This document shows positions 17,382 to 26,421 of a stretch of 64,000 nt of DNA, one piece after another. The stretch spans positions 3,286,001-3,350,000 of the forward strand of contig OY780932.1 of the NCBI GenBank assembly GCA_963675945.1, in the 5' to 3' direction. A model generated the notes under the pieces. It ran no database searches. It had not been told where the DNA came from and saw only the letters and a list, made by a program, of their open reading frames with translations. The position numbers and the translations under genes are program-made. Origin of the DNA: G963556115 sp963675945. Lineage in GTDB: Bacteria > Planctomycetota > SZUA-567. Position 1 is the first letter of the stretch, and every line of letters begins with the position of its first letter.

Positions 17382-17687
17382 CTACGAGAACCACAAAAAT
17401 GGTGAGGTACTGTCATTGATATCAATTGCCTTGAAATGCGCGAGCAAAATCAAGACAATTACAGCAATTGTCGCCGCTATATATGACACCTTCTCCGGCC
17501 ACTTACCAAAGTAATGAAACAAAAGGTTGAAGACAATAACAATTGCTACCGACCAGGCCAGCATCAGCGCCGTAACCCCGAATTGAAAATCAAAATACCC
17601 GGTCAACTGCCGTTGGAGCATATCCAAAAAGATCGCCGCCACCAAGAAAATTATAAAAATTGAAACATGTTTGAATGTCTGAGCCAT
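17382..17687 (-). CDS. Small integral membrane protein, 101 aa, unknown
   Basis: About three hydrophobic segments are visible (FIIFLVAAIFLDML, ALMLAWSVAIVIVFNLLF, YIAATIAVIVLILLAHF). A Shine-Dalgarno sequence (AGGAG) lies about 12 nt before the ATG. It converges with the receiver-domain gene with a 2-bp gap, and no terminator hairpin is visible between them. No family recognised. Confidence 0.55.
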   Translation of the reverse strand: MAQTFKHVSIFIIFLVAAIFLDMLQRQLTGYFDFQFGVTALMLAWSVAIVIVFNLLFHYFGKWPEKVSYIAATIAVIVLILLAHFKAIDINDSTSPFLWFS

Positions 17688-17798
17688 TACCGTTGAACTC
17701 TCCTGCTAAAAATACAAACAATCCGCTACTTATCTGTTTATCGTTTTTTTAAGCCTATAACTATATACTTAATCCTCCATTTTAACCGAAAACATACA

Positions 17799-17826
17799 TT
17801 GACCTTACTCCCCGATTTCATATAAT
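17799..17826 (+). promoter_or_regulatory. Promoter for the dCMP deaminase gene
   Basis: TTGACC (17799-17804), a 16-bp spacer and TATAAT (17821-17826). This is one of the clearest sigma-70-type promoters in the window. It leaves a leader of about 70 nt. Confidence 0.6.
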
Positions 17827-17905
17827 ATATTTCCATTATTGTACAAAGCAATTTCACTATTATTACAATAAATCATAAACTATAACCATAATTACGAGCC
17901 TGCGT

Positions 17906-18376
17906 ATGAGCGAAATATATGAACGCCCCAGTTGGGATGAGTACTTCATGACTATTGCCAAAGAGGTGGCAACCCGCAGTACCTGCCTACGCCGTCATGT
18001 AGGCGCAATCTTAGTCAAAGATAGACGCATTCTGGCAACTGGGTATAATGGTGCACCGAAGAATATTGAACACTGCGCAGTTACCGGCTGTGTCCGCGAA
18101 CGTGACAACATTCCTTCAGGCGAACGCCACGAAATATGTAGAGCGCTCCATGCCGAGCAGAATGCTCTATTGCAAGCTGCAACCTACGGGGTGCAGATAG
18201 AAGGAGCAACCCTATACTGCACCACCCAACCCTGCGTCATGTGCGCCAAAATGCTTATAAACGTCGGTGTCGAAAAAATATATGTCTTGGAGAGTTATCC
18301 GGATCCGCTTGCCCTCAACCTACTGGCTGAGGCCAAGATAGAATTAATCCATTTTAAATATGATACCCATGACTAG
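17906..18376 (+). CDS. dCMP deaminase (ComEB type)
   Basis: The 156-residue cytidine/deoxycytidylate deaminase has the zinc motifs HAEQNALLQAA (His ligand and proton-shuttle Glu) and PCVMCAKMLI (two Cys ligands), and the substrate-loop sequence GYNGAPKNIEHC typical of dCMP deaminases. It converts dCMP to dUMP and so feeds thymidylate synthesis. The length is normal for the family. It has its own promoter and terminator, so it is monocistronic. Confidence 0.88.
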   Translation: MSEIYERPSWDEYFMTIAKEVATRSTCLRRHVGAILVKDRRILATGYNGAPKNIEHCAVTGCVRERDNIPSGERHEICRALHAEQNALLQAATYGVQIEGATLYCTTQPCVMCAKMLINVGVEKIYVLESYPDPLALNLLAEAKIELIHFKYDTHD

Positions 18377-18398
18377 CTGTTTCCGGCTAGTCATTTTT
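18369..18398 (+). terminator. Rho-independent terminator of the dCMP deaminase gene
   Basis: A 9-bp stem (18369-18377 with 18386-18394), an 8-nt loop and a T-run to 18398. The TAG stop codon lies inside the 5' arm. Confidence 0.75.
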
Positions 18399-18558
18399 CC
18401 CTGTTTCAATTGCCCATTCAGCACTTAAAACAGATTTAAGGTAGCGCGAAAAACCGGTACGGACTATTTATTATACCAAGGAATAAACTTTTCCGCATTA
18501 TCGGCGTACAGTAACACTAACAATATGTTATTTATAATATAAGTTGAAGGAGAAAATA

Positions 18559-19959
18559 ATGACTGAGAATGAACTAAAAGAACTATTTGCAGAGCACGGA
18601 CAGAGCCACGTCTTCAAGTATTGGGACGAATTGAACAGCAGCGAACAGGAAGCACTACTCAATGACTGCCGCAGTGTCGATTTCGACTGGCTAAGCGAAC
18701 GCTGTAATAATGTACAAGCGGGTATTGAAGAGTTCACCCTGCCCAAAGAGGTCTCTCCCGCCCCAATTATCAAGCTTCCCCAGACCCAGGATGAGCTAGC
18801 CCGCGCCCAGAGTGCCAAGGCTATTGGCGAAGAAGCGATAAGAGCGGGAAGACTCGGTGTCTTCCTCGTTGCCGGAGGTCAGGGTTCACGCCTCGGCTTT
18901 GACGGACCGAAAGGCTGTTATAAAATCGGTCCAAATTCCGAGAAGACCCTCTTCCAGTGGCATGCCGAACAGATAAAAGCATCCGCCCTCAAATATAACA
19001 CCACCATACCCTGGTATATCATGACCAGCACCCTCAACCACGACGACACAACAAAATTTTTCGCAGACAATAATTACTTTGGACTTGGTTGCGAAAATGT
19101 GATATGCTTCAAACAGCGAATGGTTCCTTCGGTTGACAACGATTATAAACTCATTCTGGCGTCAAGGCATAGACTGGCAATGAACCCCGACGGGCATGGC
19201 GGCTGTCTATGGGCACTATGTAACACCGGTGCTGTTTCTGATATGCAGCAGAGGGGAATAAAGTACCTGAGTTACTACCAGGTGGACAACCCTCTAGTAA
19301 CAATTATTGATCCGGTCTTTACCGGCTACCATATTCAGAGCGATTCAGACATGTCCTCAAAGATCCTAAAAAAGGTATCGCCTGAGGAGAAGGTCGGCAA
19401 TATTTGTATTGGTGACGGCAAACCGACCATCATTGAATATTCGGATATGACCGATGAAAATACCAGAGCGGTGGATGACGCTGGCAACTTGCTCTTCTGG
19501 GCAGGTTCGATAGCGATTCATATCCTCAATGTTGATTTTGTCCAGGAACTCGGTTCCAAGGCCAAACTCCCTTGGCATGTAGCGAAGAAGAAGATTCCAT
19601 ATATCACGGATAATGGCGAGATTGTCAAACCGGAAACGAATAACGGCATCAAATTCGAGACCTTTGTCTTCGACGCAATCCCGCTTGTGACAAATACAAT
19701 AACCATGGAGGTTGCGCGTGAAGAAGAATTTGCCCCGGTAAAGAATGCAACTGGAGTAGACTCTGCAGAGACCTGCAGACAACTGCTGTCAAACCGCTTT
19801 GCCAGATGGTTTGAGGCGGCAGGCAAGAGCGTACAGAAAAATGAGAACGGTGACAGCCTCCTGAGTCTTGAGGTCTCACCGCTATTTGCTCTTGATGAAA
19901 TTGAGTTTGCCGAAAAATGTCCAAAAGATATTGAGGTAACAGACGGAATTATCCTCTAA
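18559..19959 (+). CDS. UDP-sugar pyrophosphorylase (UAP / UDPGP family)
   Basis: A 466-residue nucleotidyltransferase. The loop VAGGQGSRLGFDGPKGCYKIG (written across ~106-126) is the UDPGP-family nucleotide site, and MNPDGHGGCLWAL matches the UAP1-type substrate loop. LSYYQVDNPLV carries the metal-binding Asp. The family makes UDP-GlcNAc/GalNAc or UDP-glucose from UTP and sugar-1-phosphate. The UAP-like motifs favour UDP-N-acetylhexosamine, but the substrate is unproven. The ATG at 18559 follows AAGGAG by 6 nt and is preferred over a TTG at 18544 inside the ribosome site. pgi follows 54 bp later. Confidence 0.82.
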   Translation: MTENELKELFAEHGQSHVFKYWDELNSSEQEALLNDCRSVDFDWLSERCNNVQAGIEEFTLPKEVSPAPIIKLPQTQDELARAQSAKAIGEEAIRAGRLGVFLVAGGQGSRLGFDGPKGCYKIGPNSEKTLFQWHAEQIKASALKYNTTIPWYIMTSTLNHDDTTKFFADNNYFGLGCENVICFKQRMVPSVDNDYKLILASRHRLAMNPDGHGGCLWALCNTGAVSDMQQRGIKYLSYYQVDNPLVTIIDPVFTGYHIQSDSDMSSKILKKVSPEEKVGNICIGDGKPTIIEYSDMTDENTRAVDDAGNLLFWAGSIAIHILNVDFVQELGSKAKLPWHVAKKKIPYITDNGEIVKPETNNGIKFETFVFDAIPLVTNTITMEVAREEEFAPVKNATGVDSAETCRQLLSNRFARWFEAAGKSVQKNENGDSLLSLEVSPLFALDEIEFAEKCPKDIEVTDGIIL

Positions 19960-20013
19960 CTTTGAGTGAGTCGAAATTACTTTTTTAGACACCGATTAAT
20001 AAGGAAATTTATC

Positions 20014-21711
20014 ATGGCACGCAAATGCAAAACAGCAGTAAAGGCGGAAAAAGCTCTCAAGACTACTGCTGAATGGAAGACCCTCGAGACCCATTACAAA
20101 ACGGTCAGTAAGCTGGAGATGAAGGATCTCTTCGCCCAGGATCCCAAACGTTTCAACAATTTTTCTATCAAGTTCAACGATATCCTCTTCGACTACTCAA
20201 AGAACCGTATAACTCAAGAGACCATTGCTAAGCTTCTAGATCTGGCAAAAGCCGCAGATGTTGCCGGCTGGCGCAAAAAGATGTTTGAAGGCAGCAAGAT
20301 CAACTTTACCGAGGACAGAGCCGTCCTCCACACCGCACTGCGTAACCAGAGCAAAGACCCCATCATTGTAGACGGACAGGATGTAATGCCTGGAGTCCGC
20401 AAAGTTCTGGCCAAAATGAAGAAATTCTCTACCGCGGTACGTAGTGGAAAATGGCTCGGTTTTACCGGCAAACCGGTAAAAACCGTCGTCAATATCGGTA
20501 TTGGTGGTTCCGACTTAGGACCGGTTATGCTGGTTGAGGGCCTGAAAAACTACGCCGGCAAGGGGCCGGAGGTGCGCTTTGTCAGCAATGTCGATGCAAC
20601 CGATTTTGTCGAGAAGACCAAGGGGCTCAATCCTGAAGAGACCCTCTTCATCGTTGCCAGTAAGACCTTTACGACACAGGAGACCATGACCAACGCCCAT
20701 ACCGCCAAACGCTGGGCGCTAAAAACGTTGAAAGATCCTCAGGCAATTGCCAAACACTTTGTCGCCTTATCTACCAATGAAGAAGAGGTCGTCAAATTCG
20801 GTATAGACCCTGCCAACATGTTTGAGTTCTGGAACTGGGTAGGCGGCCGGTACTCAAGCTGGAGTGCAATCGGACTCTCAATCTGCTGCGCTCTCGGCTT
20901 CAAGAATTTCTCCGAACTTCTTGCTGGTGCCTATGAAATGGATCAACACTTCCAGAGTGCTCGCCCCGAAAATAATATTCCTATGATCATGGCGCTTCTA
21001 GGCATCTGGTACAATAATTTCTTTGGTGCTCAAAGCCAGGCGATCCTGCCTTACGACCAGTACCTCTCACGTTTTGCGGCCTACTTCCAACAAGGAGACA
21101 TGGAGAGTAACGGCAAGTATATCGACCGTAACGGCAAAGAAGTCAACTACCAGACCGGCCCTATTATCTGGGGTGAACCCGGTACCAATGGTCAACACGC
21201 CTTCTACCAGCTTATTCACCAAGGCACCAAATTAATCCCCTGCGACTTCATCGCTTCCGCCCAGCCTCAGCACAAAGTCAGCGACCACCATGAGAAGTTG
21301 ATTGCCAACTTCTTTGCCCAGACCGAAGCGCTGATGAAGGGCAAGAACAAGGCCGAAGTTCAGGCAGACCTCGAGGCACAAGGCCTGAGCGCCGAGCAGA
21401 TCAAGATGCTCACTCCGCACAAGACCTTCCTCGGCAACCGCCCTACCAACTCGATCCTGGTCAAGAAGCTTACCCCGCGAGTTCTCGGTTCACTCGTCGC
21501 CATGTATGAACATAAAATCTTTGTCCAGGGCATTATCTGGCGAATCAACAGCTATGATCAATGGGGGGTTGAACTCGGTAAGGTTCTGGCCAAAGCCATC
21601 CTGGCTGAGGAGAAGGAGCTGCTGAAAGGCAAGCGTATCAGCCTTAGCCACCACGACAGTTCTACCGCGAACCTGATCCTGGAATTTGTCAAAATGCGTA
21701 AGGAAAAATAA
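20014..21711 (+). CDS. pgi: Glucose-6-phosphate isomerase
   Basis: A 565-residue phosphoglucose isomerase with the family motifs VNIGIGGSDLGPVM, FEFWNWVGGRYSSWSAIGLS and GTNGQHAFYQLIHQGT. It interconverts glucose-6-P and fructose-6-P in glycolysis. The length is close to the long bacterial form (~550). The ATG at 20014 follows AAGGAAATTTATC and is preferred over a GTG at 19966, which would add 16 residues close behind the previous stop. It probably shares a transcript with the upstream pyrophosphorylase gene. A terminator follows. Confidence 0.93.
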   Translation: MARKCKTAVKAEKALKTTAEWKTLETHYKTVSKLEMKDLFAQDPKRFNNFSIKFNDILFDYSKNRITQETIAKLLDLAKAADVAGWRKKMFEGSKINFTEDRAVLHTALRNQSKDPIIVDGQDVMPGVRKVLAKMKKFSTAVRSGKWLGFTGKPVKTVVNIGIGGSDLGPVMLVEGLKNYAGKGPEVRFVSNVDATDFVEKTKGLNPEETLFIVASKTFTTQETMTNAHTAKRWALKTLKDPQAIAKHFVALSTNEEEVVKFGIDPANMFEFWNWVGGRYSSWSAIGLSICCALGFKNFSELLAGAYEMDQHFQSARPENNIPMIMALLGIWYNNFFGAQSQAILPYDQYLSRFAAYFQQGDMESNGKYIDRNGKEVNYQTGPIIWGEPGTNGQHAFYQLIHQGTKLIPCDFIASAQPQHKVSDHHEKLIANFFAQTEALMKGKNKAEVQADLEAQGLSAEQIKMLTPHKTFLGNRPTNSILVKKLTPRVLGSLVAMYEHKIFVQGIIWRINSYDQWGVELGKVLAKAILAEEKELLKGKRISLSHHDSSTANLILEFVKMRKEK

Positions 21712-21743
21712 ACACTTCCGAAATTATTAGTAATCGGCAACAT

Positions 21744-21782
21744 ATCCAGCAGACACATCATAAGTCTGCTGGATTTATATTT
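21744..21782 (+). terminator. Terminator after pgi
   Basis: An 11-bp stem (21744-21754 with 21764-21774) followed by a T-rich tract. Confidence 0.65.
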
Positions 21783-21821
21783 AATAGCTCCGCGGACATA
21801 TCTCATTATTTTCGAAAATCA

Positions 21822-21849
21822 TTGACCACACCCCTATAAATCATATAAT
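21822..21849 (+). promoter_or_regulatory. Promoter for secA
   Basis: TTGACC (21822-21827), a 16-bp spacer and TATAAT (21844-21849), 50 bp upstream of the ATG. It is almost identical in layout to the promoter at 17799. Confidence 0.6.
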
Positions 21850-21898
21850 ATTCATACATTATCATAACTCTAAACCAAGCAATAACAGGATGAAATAA

Positions 21899-24800
21899 AT
21901 GGGAATCACCGAATCAGTACTCGAAGGCTTATCAAAAGTTGTTGGCAAAGTATTCGGTACCGCCAACGAGAGAGAACTAAGAGAACTCTGGCCAATTGTC
22001 GAAGAGGTTAACCGGTTTTGGAAGGATATAAAGCAACTATCCGACGCCGAACTCGGAGAGAAGACAAACGAGTTCCGCCGCCGCCTGCTCAAAGGCGAGA
22101 CCGAAGACGATATCCTCCCCGAGGCCTATGCCGTCTGTCGTGAGGCCAATCACCGCGTAGATGGAGAACGCAAGATTATTCAGAGCAATTATGAGCGTAT
22201 AACCTTCAGTGGTGGTAAATTCGAGTACATCCCCGATACCGGTGAGATACCATATTTTGCCCATTTTGATGTACAGATTCTCGGCGGTATCGTCCTGCAT
22301 CAGGGCAAGATAGCCGAGATGGTCACCGGTGAAGGTAAAACCCTGGTCGCCACCCTGCCTTCATATCTCAATGCTCTCAGACCCAACCCGGAATGGGTTG
22401 AGATGGCAAAAGAGTACCAGGGCGAGGATATTAACAATTGGGATTTTTCTCCTTATGTTCTACATTTGAATGATGAAGGACAAGAGGTCTGGATCCAGGT
22501 ACAGAAGCTTATTCCTGATCCTGAAGATGTAACTTACCGTCCTCCCCTCAGAACTATTCCCCGTTCACTTGGAGTACAGGTAGTCACGGTAAATGATTAT
22601 CTTGCGGCGCGTGACGCCGAGTATAATACCCGCCTTTTCAGCTTTCTTGGGCTGGAACTCGGGGCGATTCAGTCACATATGGGTTCCGCCGAACGCATAC
22701 CGATGTATATGAGTGATATCGTCTACGGCACCAATAATGAATTCGGTTTTGATTATCTCAGAGACAATCTCAAAGTACGGGCTGAAGAACAGGTTCAGCG
22801 CTCACGTAATTTTGCAATTATCGATGAGGTGGATAGTGTGCTTATTGATGAAGCGCGTACCCCGCTTATCATCTCCGGTTCCACCAATGAAAGTACCGAC
22901 AAGTACTTTGTGGCGGATGCAGCAGCGCGCAGACTGAGCAGCATAGAGATGAATGATCTTGAGATGATCATTGAAAAATATATGAAAGAAGGTCATCAAC
23001 GCGAAAACGCACGAATTGCCGCCGAAGCCGAATCCGGCAAGGACTATATCTACTCTGAGCGCGATCACTCGGTCAAGCTCACCGAACTCGGCATCAAGAA
23101 TGTCCTCAAGGTACTGGGAATGGATGATATCTACTCAGGAGCCAATATGGACATGCCGCACTTCATTGATAACGCCCTAAAGGCTCACGCCCTCTACAAG
23201 CGTGATGTACATTATATTATCAGTGATGACGGTCAGGTACACATCGTCGATGAGTTTACCGGGCGTGTCCTTGAAGGCAGACGCTGGTCAGACGGTCTAC
23301 ACCAGGCGGTGGAGGCGAAAGAAGGCCTGAAGATCAAATCTGAATCACAGACAATCGCCAGCATAACCTTCCAGAATTACTTCAAGCTTTACGGCAAACT
23401 CGCCGGAATGACCGGTACCGCCCTGACCGAGGCCAAAGAGTTCATGAATATCTACAAACTCGGCGTCGTCTCAATCCCCACCAACCGCCCGCTCCGCCGC
23501 ATTAATTACCCGGATCTCATCTACGGCTCAATCAAGGACAAATATATCGCTATTGCCGAACATGTCCTCGAAGTGCACCGTACCGGTAGACCAATACTGA
23601 TAGGTACGGTCTCTATCGAACACTCTGAGATAATCTCTGAGAGCCTCAAGGTTCGAGGGATCAAGCATGAAGTGCTCAACGCCAAGCATCACCAACGCGA
23701 AGCCGAGATCGTAGCCAAAGCAGGGCAACTAGGACAGGTAACGGTTGCCACCAACATGGCTGGTCGTGGTACCGACATCAAACTTGGAACCTTTACTGAA
23801 ACCGAACTTATTGAATACTGGCAACACTGGGGGCTGGCATCCAAGGAACTTAAGCCAGACCAACTCTCACCTGAAGAATTAAAATCCGAACTGCTAAAAA
23901 CCTGGAGCAAGCACTACCTCTCCCTCGATGCCCAAGGAAATGAGCAAAAGGATCTCAACTCCCTACTGGAAAAGCACTTCAAAGAGATGGGCATTACTGG
24001 GCCAACTCTCTGCACCAGTGTCGCCGGACTCGGCGGACTGCACATTGTCGGCAGTGAACGCCATGATGCCAGACGTATCGACAACCAGTTGCGCGGACGT
24101 TCAGGTCGTCAGGGAGATCCTGGCTCCAGCCGTTTTTTCCTCTCGCTTGAGGACGACACTATGCGCCGCTTTGCTCCTGAGAAGGCGCGTCAATTTATGC
24201 AATGGGCAGGTCTCAAGGATGGTGAAGCCATTGAAAGTTCGATCGTCAGTCGCTCGGTTGAGAAAGCACAACTCAAGGTTGAGGAACGTAATTTCGAAGC
24301 ACGTAAAAATGTCCTTGAATATGACGAAGTAATGAATAATCAACGTCTGGTCATATACGAAAAACGTCAAGCCTGGCTGGAGGATCAGGGGCTCAAAGAA
24401 TCTATGCTAGATTTCTGCAAAGCCTATATCGAAGAACGTGTCCTTGATCTTGTCGCTGACCCTGAGCAATATGAAATCAATCATATACTTGATTTCATGA
24501 AAGAAGATTTCCTGATTGATATCAGTAAAGATGATGTTGAAGCTGCCCGTAACTCTGTCAGTGGGGATGAAGCACTTATCGACATGCTCGGCGAAAAACT
24601 CGAAGAGAACTATGCTGAGAAAGAGGAAGCGGTAGGTTCAGAGAATATGCGACTGCTGGAGAAGCTCTTACTCCTTGAGACAGTCGACCGTAAGTGGATG
24701 GATCACCTCTATGCCATGGATATTCTGCGTGAAGGTATCCACCTGGAGAGCTTCGCTCAAAAGGATCCTAAAATCCAATATAAAGTTAAAGGCTTTGATC

Positions 24801-25081
24801 TATTCGAAGCCATGTGGGCTTCATTCCAGTCCGAGGTGGCGCAACTTATCATGAAGATAACCCCGGTACAGGAGATGCAGCTTGAGGATCAGGTTGAGGT
24901 CAGCGATACTATCCATGATGACTTTGATGAGATGGCGGATAAAGCGGCAGACAAAGGTAGCGGTGCCGGTGAAGCCTCATCCCCGATTACCATAGTCAAT
25001 AAAGCCGTCAAGGTAGGCGGTAATGATCCCTGTCCTTGCGGCAGTGGCAAGAAGTATAAACGCTGCTGCGGCCGAAGATAA
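21899..25081 (+). CDS. secA: Preprotein translocase ATPase SecA with large insertions
   Basis: This 1060-residue protein has Walker A MVTGEGKTLVATLPSYLNAL, the DEAD-type IIDEVDSVLIDEARTPLIISG, motif VIVD-like VHIVDEFTGRVLEGRRWSDG, the NMAGRGTDIKL helicase motif, HIVGSERHDARRIDNQLRGR, and the C-terminal zinc site DPCPCGSGKKYKRCCGRR. SecA drives Sec-dependent export at the inner membrane. Usual length is 830-900. The excess lies in two insertions: about 60 residues between LNALRP and LGVQVVTVNDY, and about 75 residues between GTDIKLG and AGLGGLH. A further short extension precedes HFDVQ. waaA follows 26 bp downstream and is probably co-transcribed. Confidence 0.95.
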   Translation: MGITESVLEGLSKVVGKVFGTANERELRELWPIVEEVNRFWKDIKQLSDAELGEKTNEFRRRLLKGETEDDILPEAYAVCREANHRVDGERKIIQSNYERITFSGGKFEYIPDTGEIPYFAHFDVQILGGIVLHQGKIAEMVTGEGKTLVATLPSYLNALRPNPEWVEMAKEYQGEDINNWDFSPYVLHLNDEGQEVWIQVQKLIPDPEDVTYRPPLRTIPRSLGVQVVTVNDYLAARDAEYNTRLFSFLGLELGAIQSHMGSAERIPMYMSDIVYGTNNEFGFDYLRDNLKVRAEEQVQRSRNFAIIDEVDSVLIDEARTPLIISGSTNESTDKYFVADAAARRLSSIEMNDLEMIIEKYMKEGHQRENARIAAEAESGKDYIYSERDHSVKLTELGIKNVLKVLGMDDIYSGANMDMPHFIDNALKAHALYKRDVHYIISDDGQVHIVDEFTGRVLEGRRWSDGLHQAVEAKEGLKIKSESQTIASITFQNYFKLYGKLAGMTGTALTEAKEFMNIYKLGVVSIPTNRPLRRINYPDLIYGSIKDKYIAIAEHVLEVHRTGRPILIGTVSIEHSEIISESLKVRGIKHEVLNAKHHQREAEIVAKAGQLGQVTVATNMAGRGTDIKLGTFTETELIEYWQHWGLASKELKPDQLSPEELKSELLKTWSKHYLSLDAQGNEQKDLNSLLEKHFKEMGITGPTLCTSVAGLGGLHIVGSERHDARRIDNQLRGRSGRQGDPGSSRFFLSLEDDTMRRFAPEKARQFMQWAGLKDGEAIESSIVSRSVEKAQLKVEERNFEARKNVLEYDEVMNNQRLVIYEKRQAWLEDQGLKESMLDFCKAYIEERVLDLVADPEQYEINHILDFMKEDFLIDISKDDVEAARNSVSGDEALIDMLGEKLEENYAEKEEAVGSENMRLLEKLLLLETVDRKWMDHLYAMDILREGIHLESFAQKDPKIQYKVKGFDLFEAMWASFQSEVAQLIMKITPVQEMQLEDQVEVSDTIHDDFDEMADKAADKGSGAGEASSPITIVNKAVKVGGNDPCPCGSGKKYKRCCGRR

Positions 25082-25107
25082 GTAATCGACCTAGAAAGCT
25101 TGGGAAA

Positions 25108-26394
25108 ATGCTCTCTGATAAAATTTGGCGCGCTCTAACCGATACCTTATACAGCTTTACTCTGGTACCGTATATCTATAATCACAAATACCGTACCCAC
25201 AAGTACGCGGATAATGTAGATGAGAAATTTGGACTTATCCCGCAACGTCAGAATACTAAACCCTGCCTACTGATACATGCGGTATCAGTCGGTGAAGTTA
25301 TTGCGGCCGGACCGCTGATCAGCGAATTCAGTAGGCGCCGCCCGGGTTGGGAAATTCGTCTAACTGTCAGCACCGCAACCGGTCGCGAAGTTGCGCTCAA
25401 ACATTATCCTGAGCTGACGGTAACCTTCTTCCCCCTTGATCTCTCAATCTGGGTCAAACGCTTCTTTAAACGTCTTCACCCTAGTGCTGTCATACTGATG
25501 GAACTTGAGATCTGGCCGAACTTCCTCAGCCTCTGCCAGGAGTACGCAATACCGGTTATTGTAGCCAATGGACGAATCACCGACAAGAGTGCTGAACAGT
25601 ACCGCAAATTCAAGAATCTACCTGTTTTAAAGAGAATGCTCAATATCCCTACATACTGGCTGGCGCAGAACCAGACTTATGCCGAGCGTTTCCGGAGTAT
25701 CGGTATCGCTGCTGAAAAGATCCAGATACTGGGTAGCGTCAAGTATGACACCATCCCAACCGAATTGTCCCCGCAAATCCGCGCCAAATACCGCAGCCTC
25801 TTCAAAACTGGAGTCGATACCACGCTTATCATCGCCGGCAGCACCCACTCTCCGGAAGAGGACATCGTGCTAAAAGCCTTTCAGCGTATTCGAAAGCGCT
25901 ACCCGAGTACACAACTTGCTCTAGTCCCCCGCCATCCGCACCGCTTCGCAGAAGTATACGAGCAGAGCCTGCATTTCGGCGACTGCCGCAGACTCAGCGA
26001 ACTGGAAGAAAACAATAGCACTGCCTCTGCCGATATTATTCTAGTCGATAAGATGGGAATTCTTTCCGAGTTGTATAATGCTGCCGACCTGGTATTTATC
26101 GGCGGTTCATTTATTGAACACGGCGGGCAGAATATGCTTGAGACCTGTGGTCTGGGTATCCCGACTATTATCGGCCCCAGCTACTATAATTTCTCCGAGG
26201 CGGTCACTATCCTCAAAGCTGCCGGAGGTATTATTATCTCCACCCAACCCGAGAACCTCGCTGCGGATATGCTGCAAATTCTGCAAGCCCCGGATGCTGC
26301 TGCCGCCATCGGCGTAAAGGGTAGAGCCGCGCTTCTGGCACATAAAGGCTGCACCAAGAAGACTATTGATAAACTTGAAGAACTCCTCGGCTAA
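25108..26394 (+). CDS. waaA: 3-deoxy-D-manno-octulosonic acid transferase (Kdo transferase)
   Basis: A 428-residue GT30 glycosyltransferase. The catalytic Glu is in HAVSVGEVIA, followed by TVSTATGREVA, VILMELEIWPNFL and GSVKYDT, all diagnostic for WaaA/KdtA. In the C-terminal half FIGGSFIEHGGQNMLE is the nucleotide-sugar site. The enzyme transfers Kdo from CMP-Kdo to lipid A precursor on the inner face of the inner membrane, so the organism makes LPS. It probably belongs to the secA transcript. It ends 27 bp before a convergent kinase gene with no clear terminator between. Confidence 0.92.
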   Translation: MLSDKIWRALTDTLYSFTLVPYIYNHKYRTHKYADNVDEKFGLIPQRQNTKPCLLIHAVSVGEVIAAGPLISEFSRRRPGWEIRLTVSTATGREVALKHYPELTVTFFPLDLSIWVKRFFKRLHPSAVILMELEIWPNFLSLCQEYAIPVIVANGRITDKSAEQYRKFKNLPVLKRMLNIPTYWLAQNQTYAERFRSIGIAAEKIQILGSVKYDTIPTELSPQIRAKYRSLFKTGVDTTLIIAGSTHSPEEDIVLKAFQRIRKRYPSTQLALVPRHPHRFAEVYEQSLHFGDCRRLSELEENNSTASADIILVDKMGILSELYNAADLVFIGGSFIEHGGQNMLETCGLGIPTIIGPSYYNFSEAVTILKAAGGIIISTQPENLAADMLQILQAPDAAAAIGVKGRAALLAHKGCTKKTIDKLEELLG

Positions 26395-26421
26395 GCATGC
26401 CCGCAAACGGAACTGACAAAC

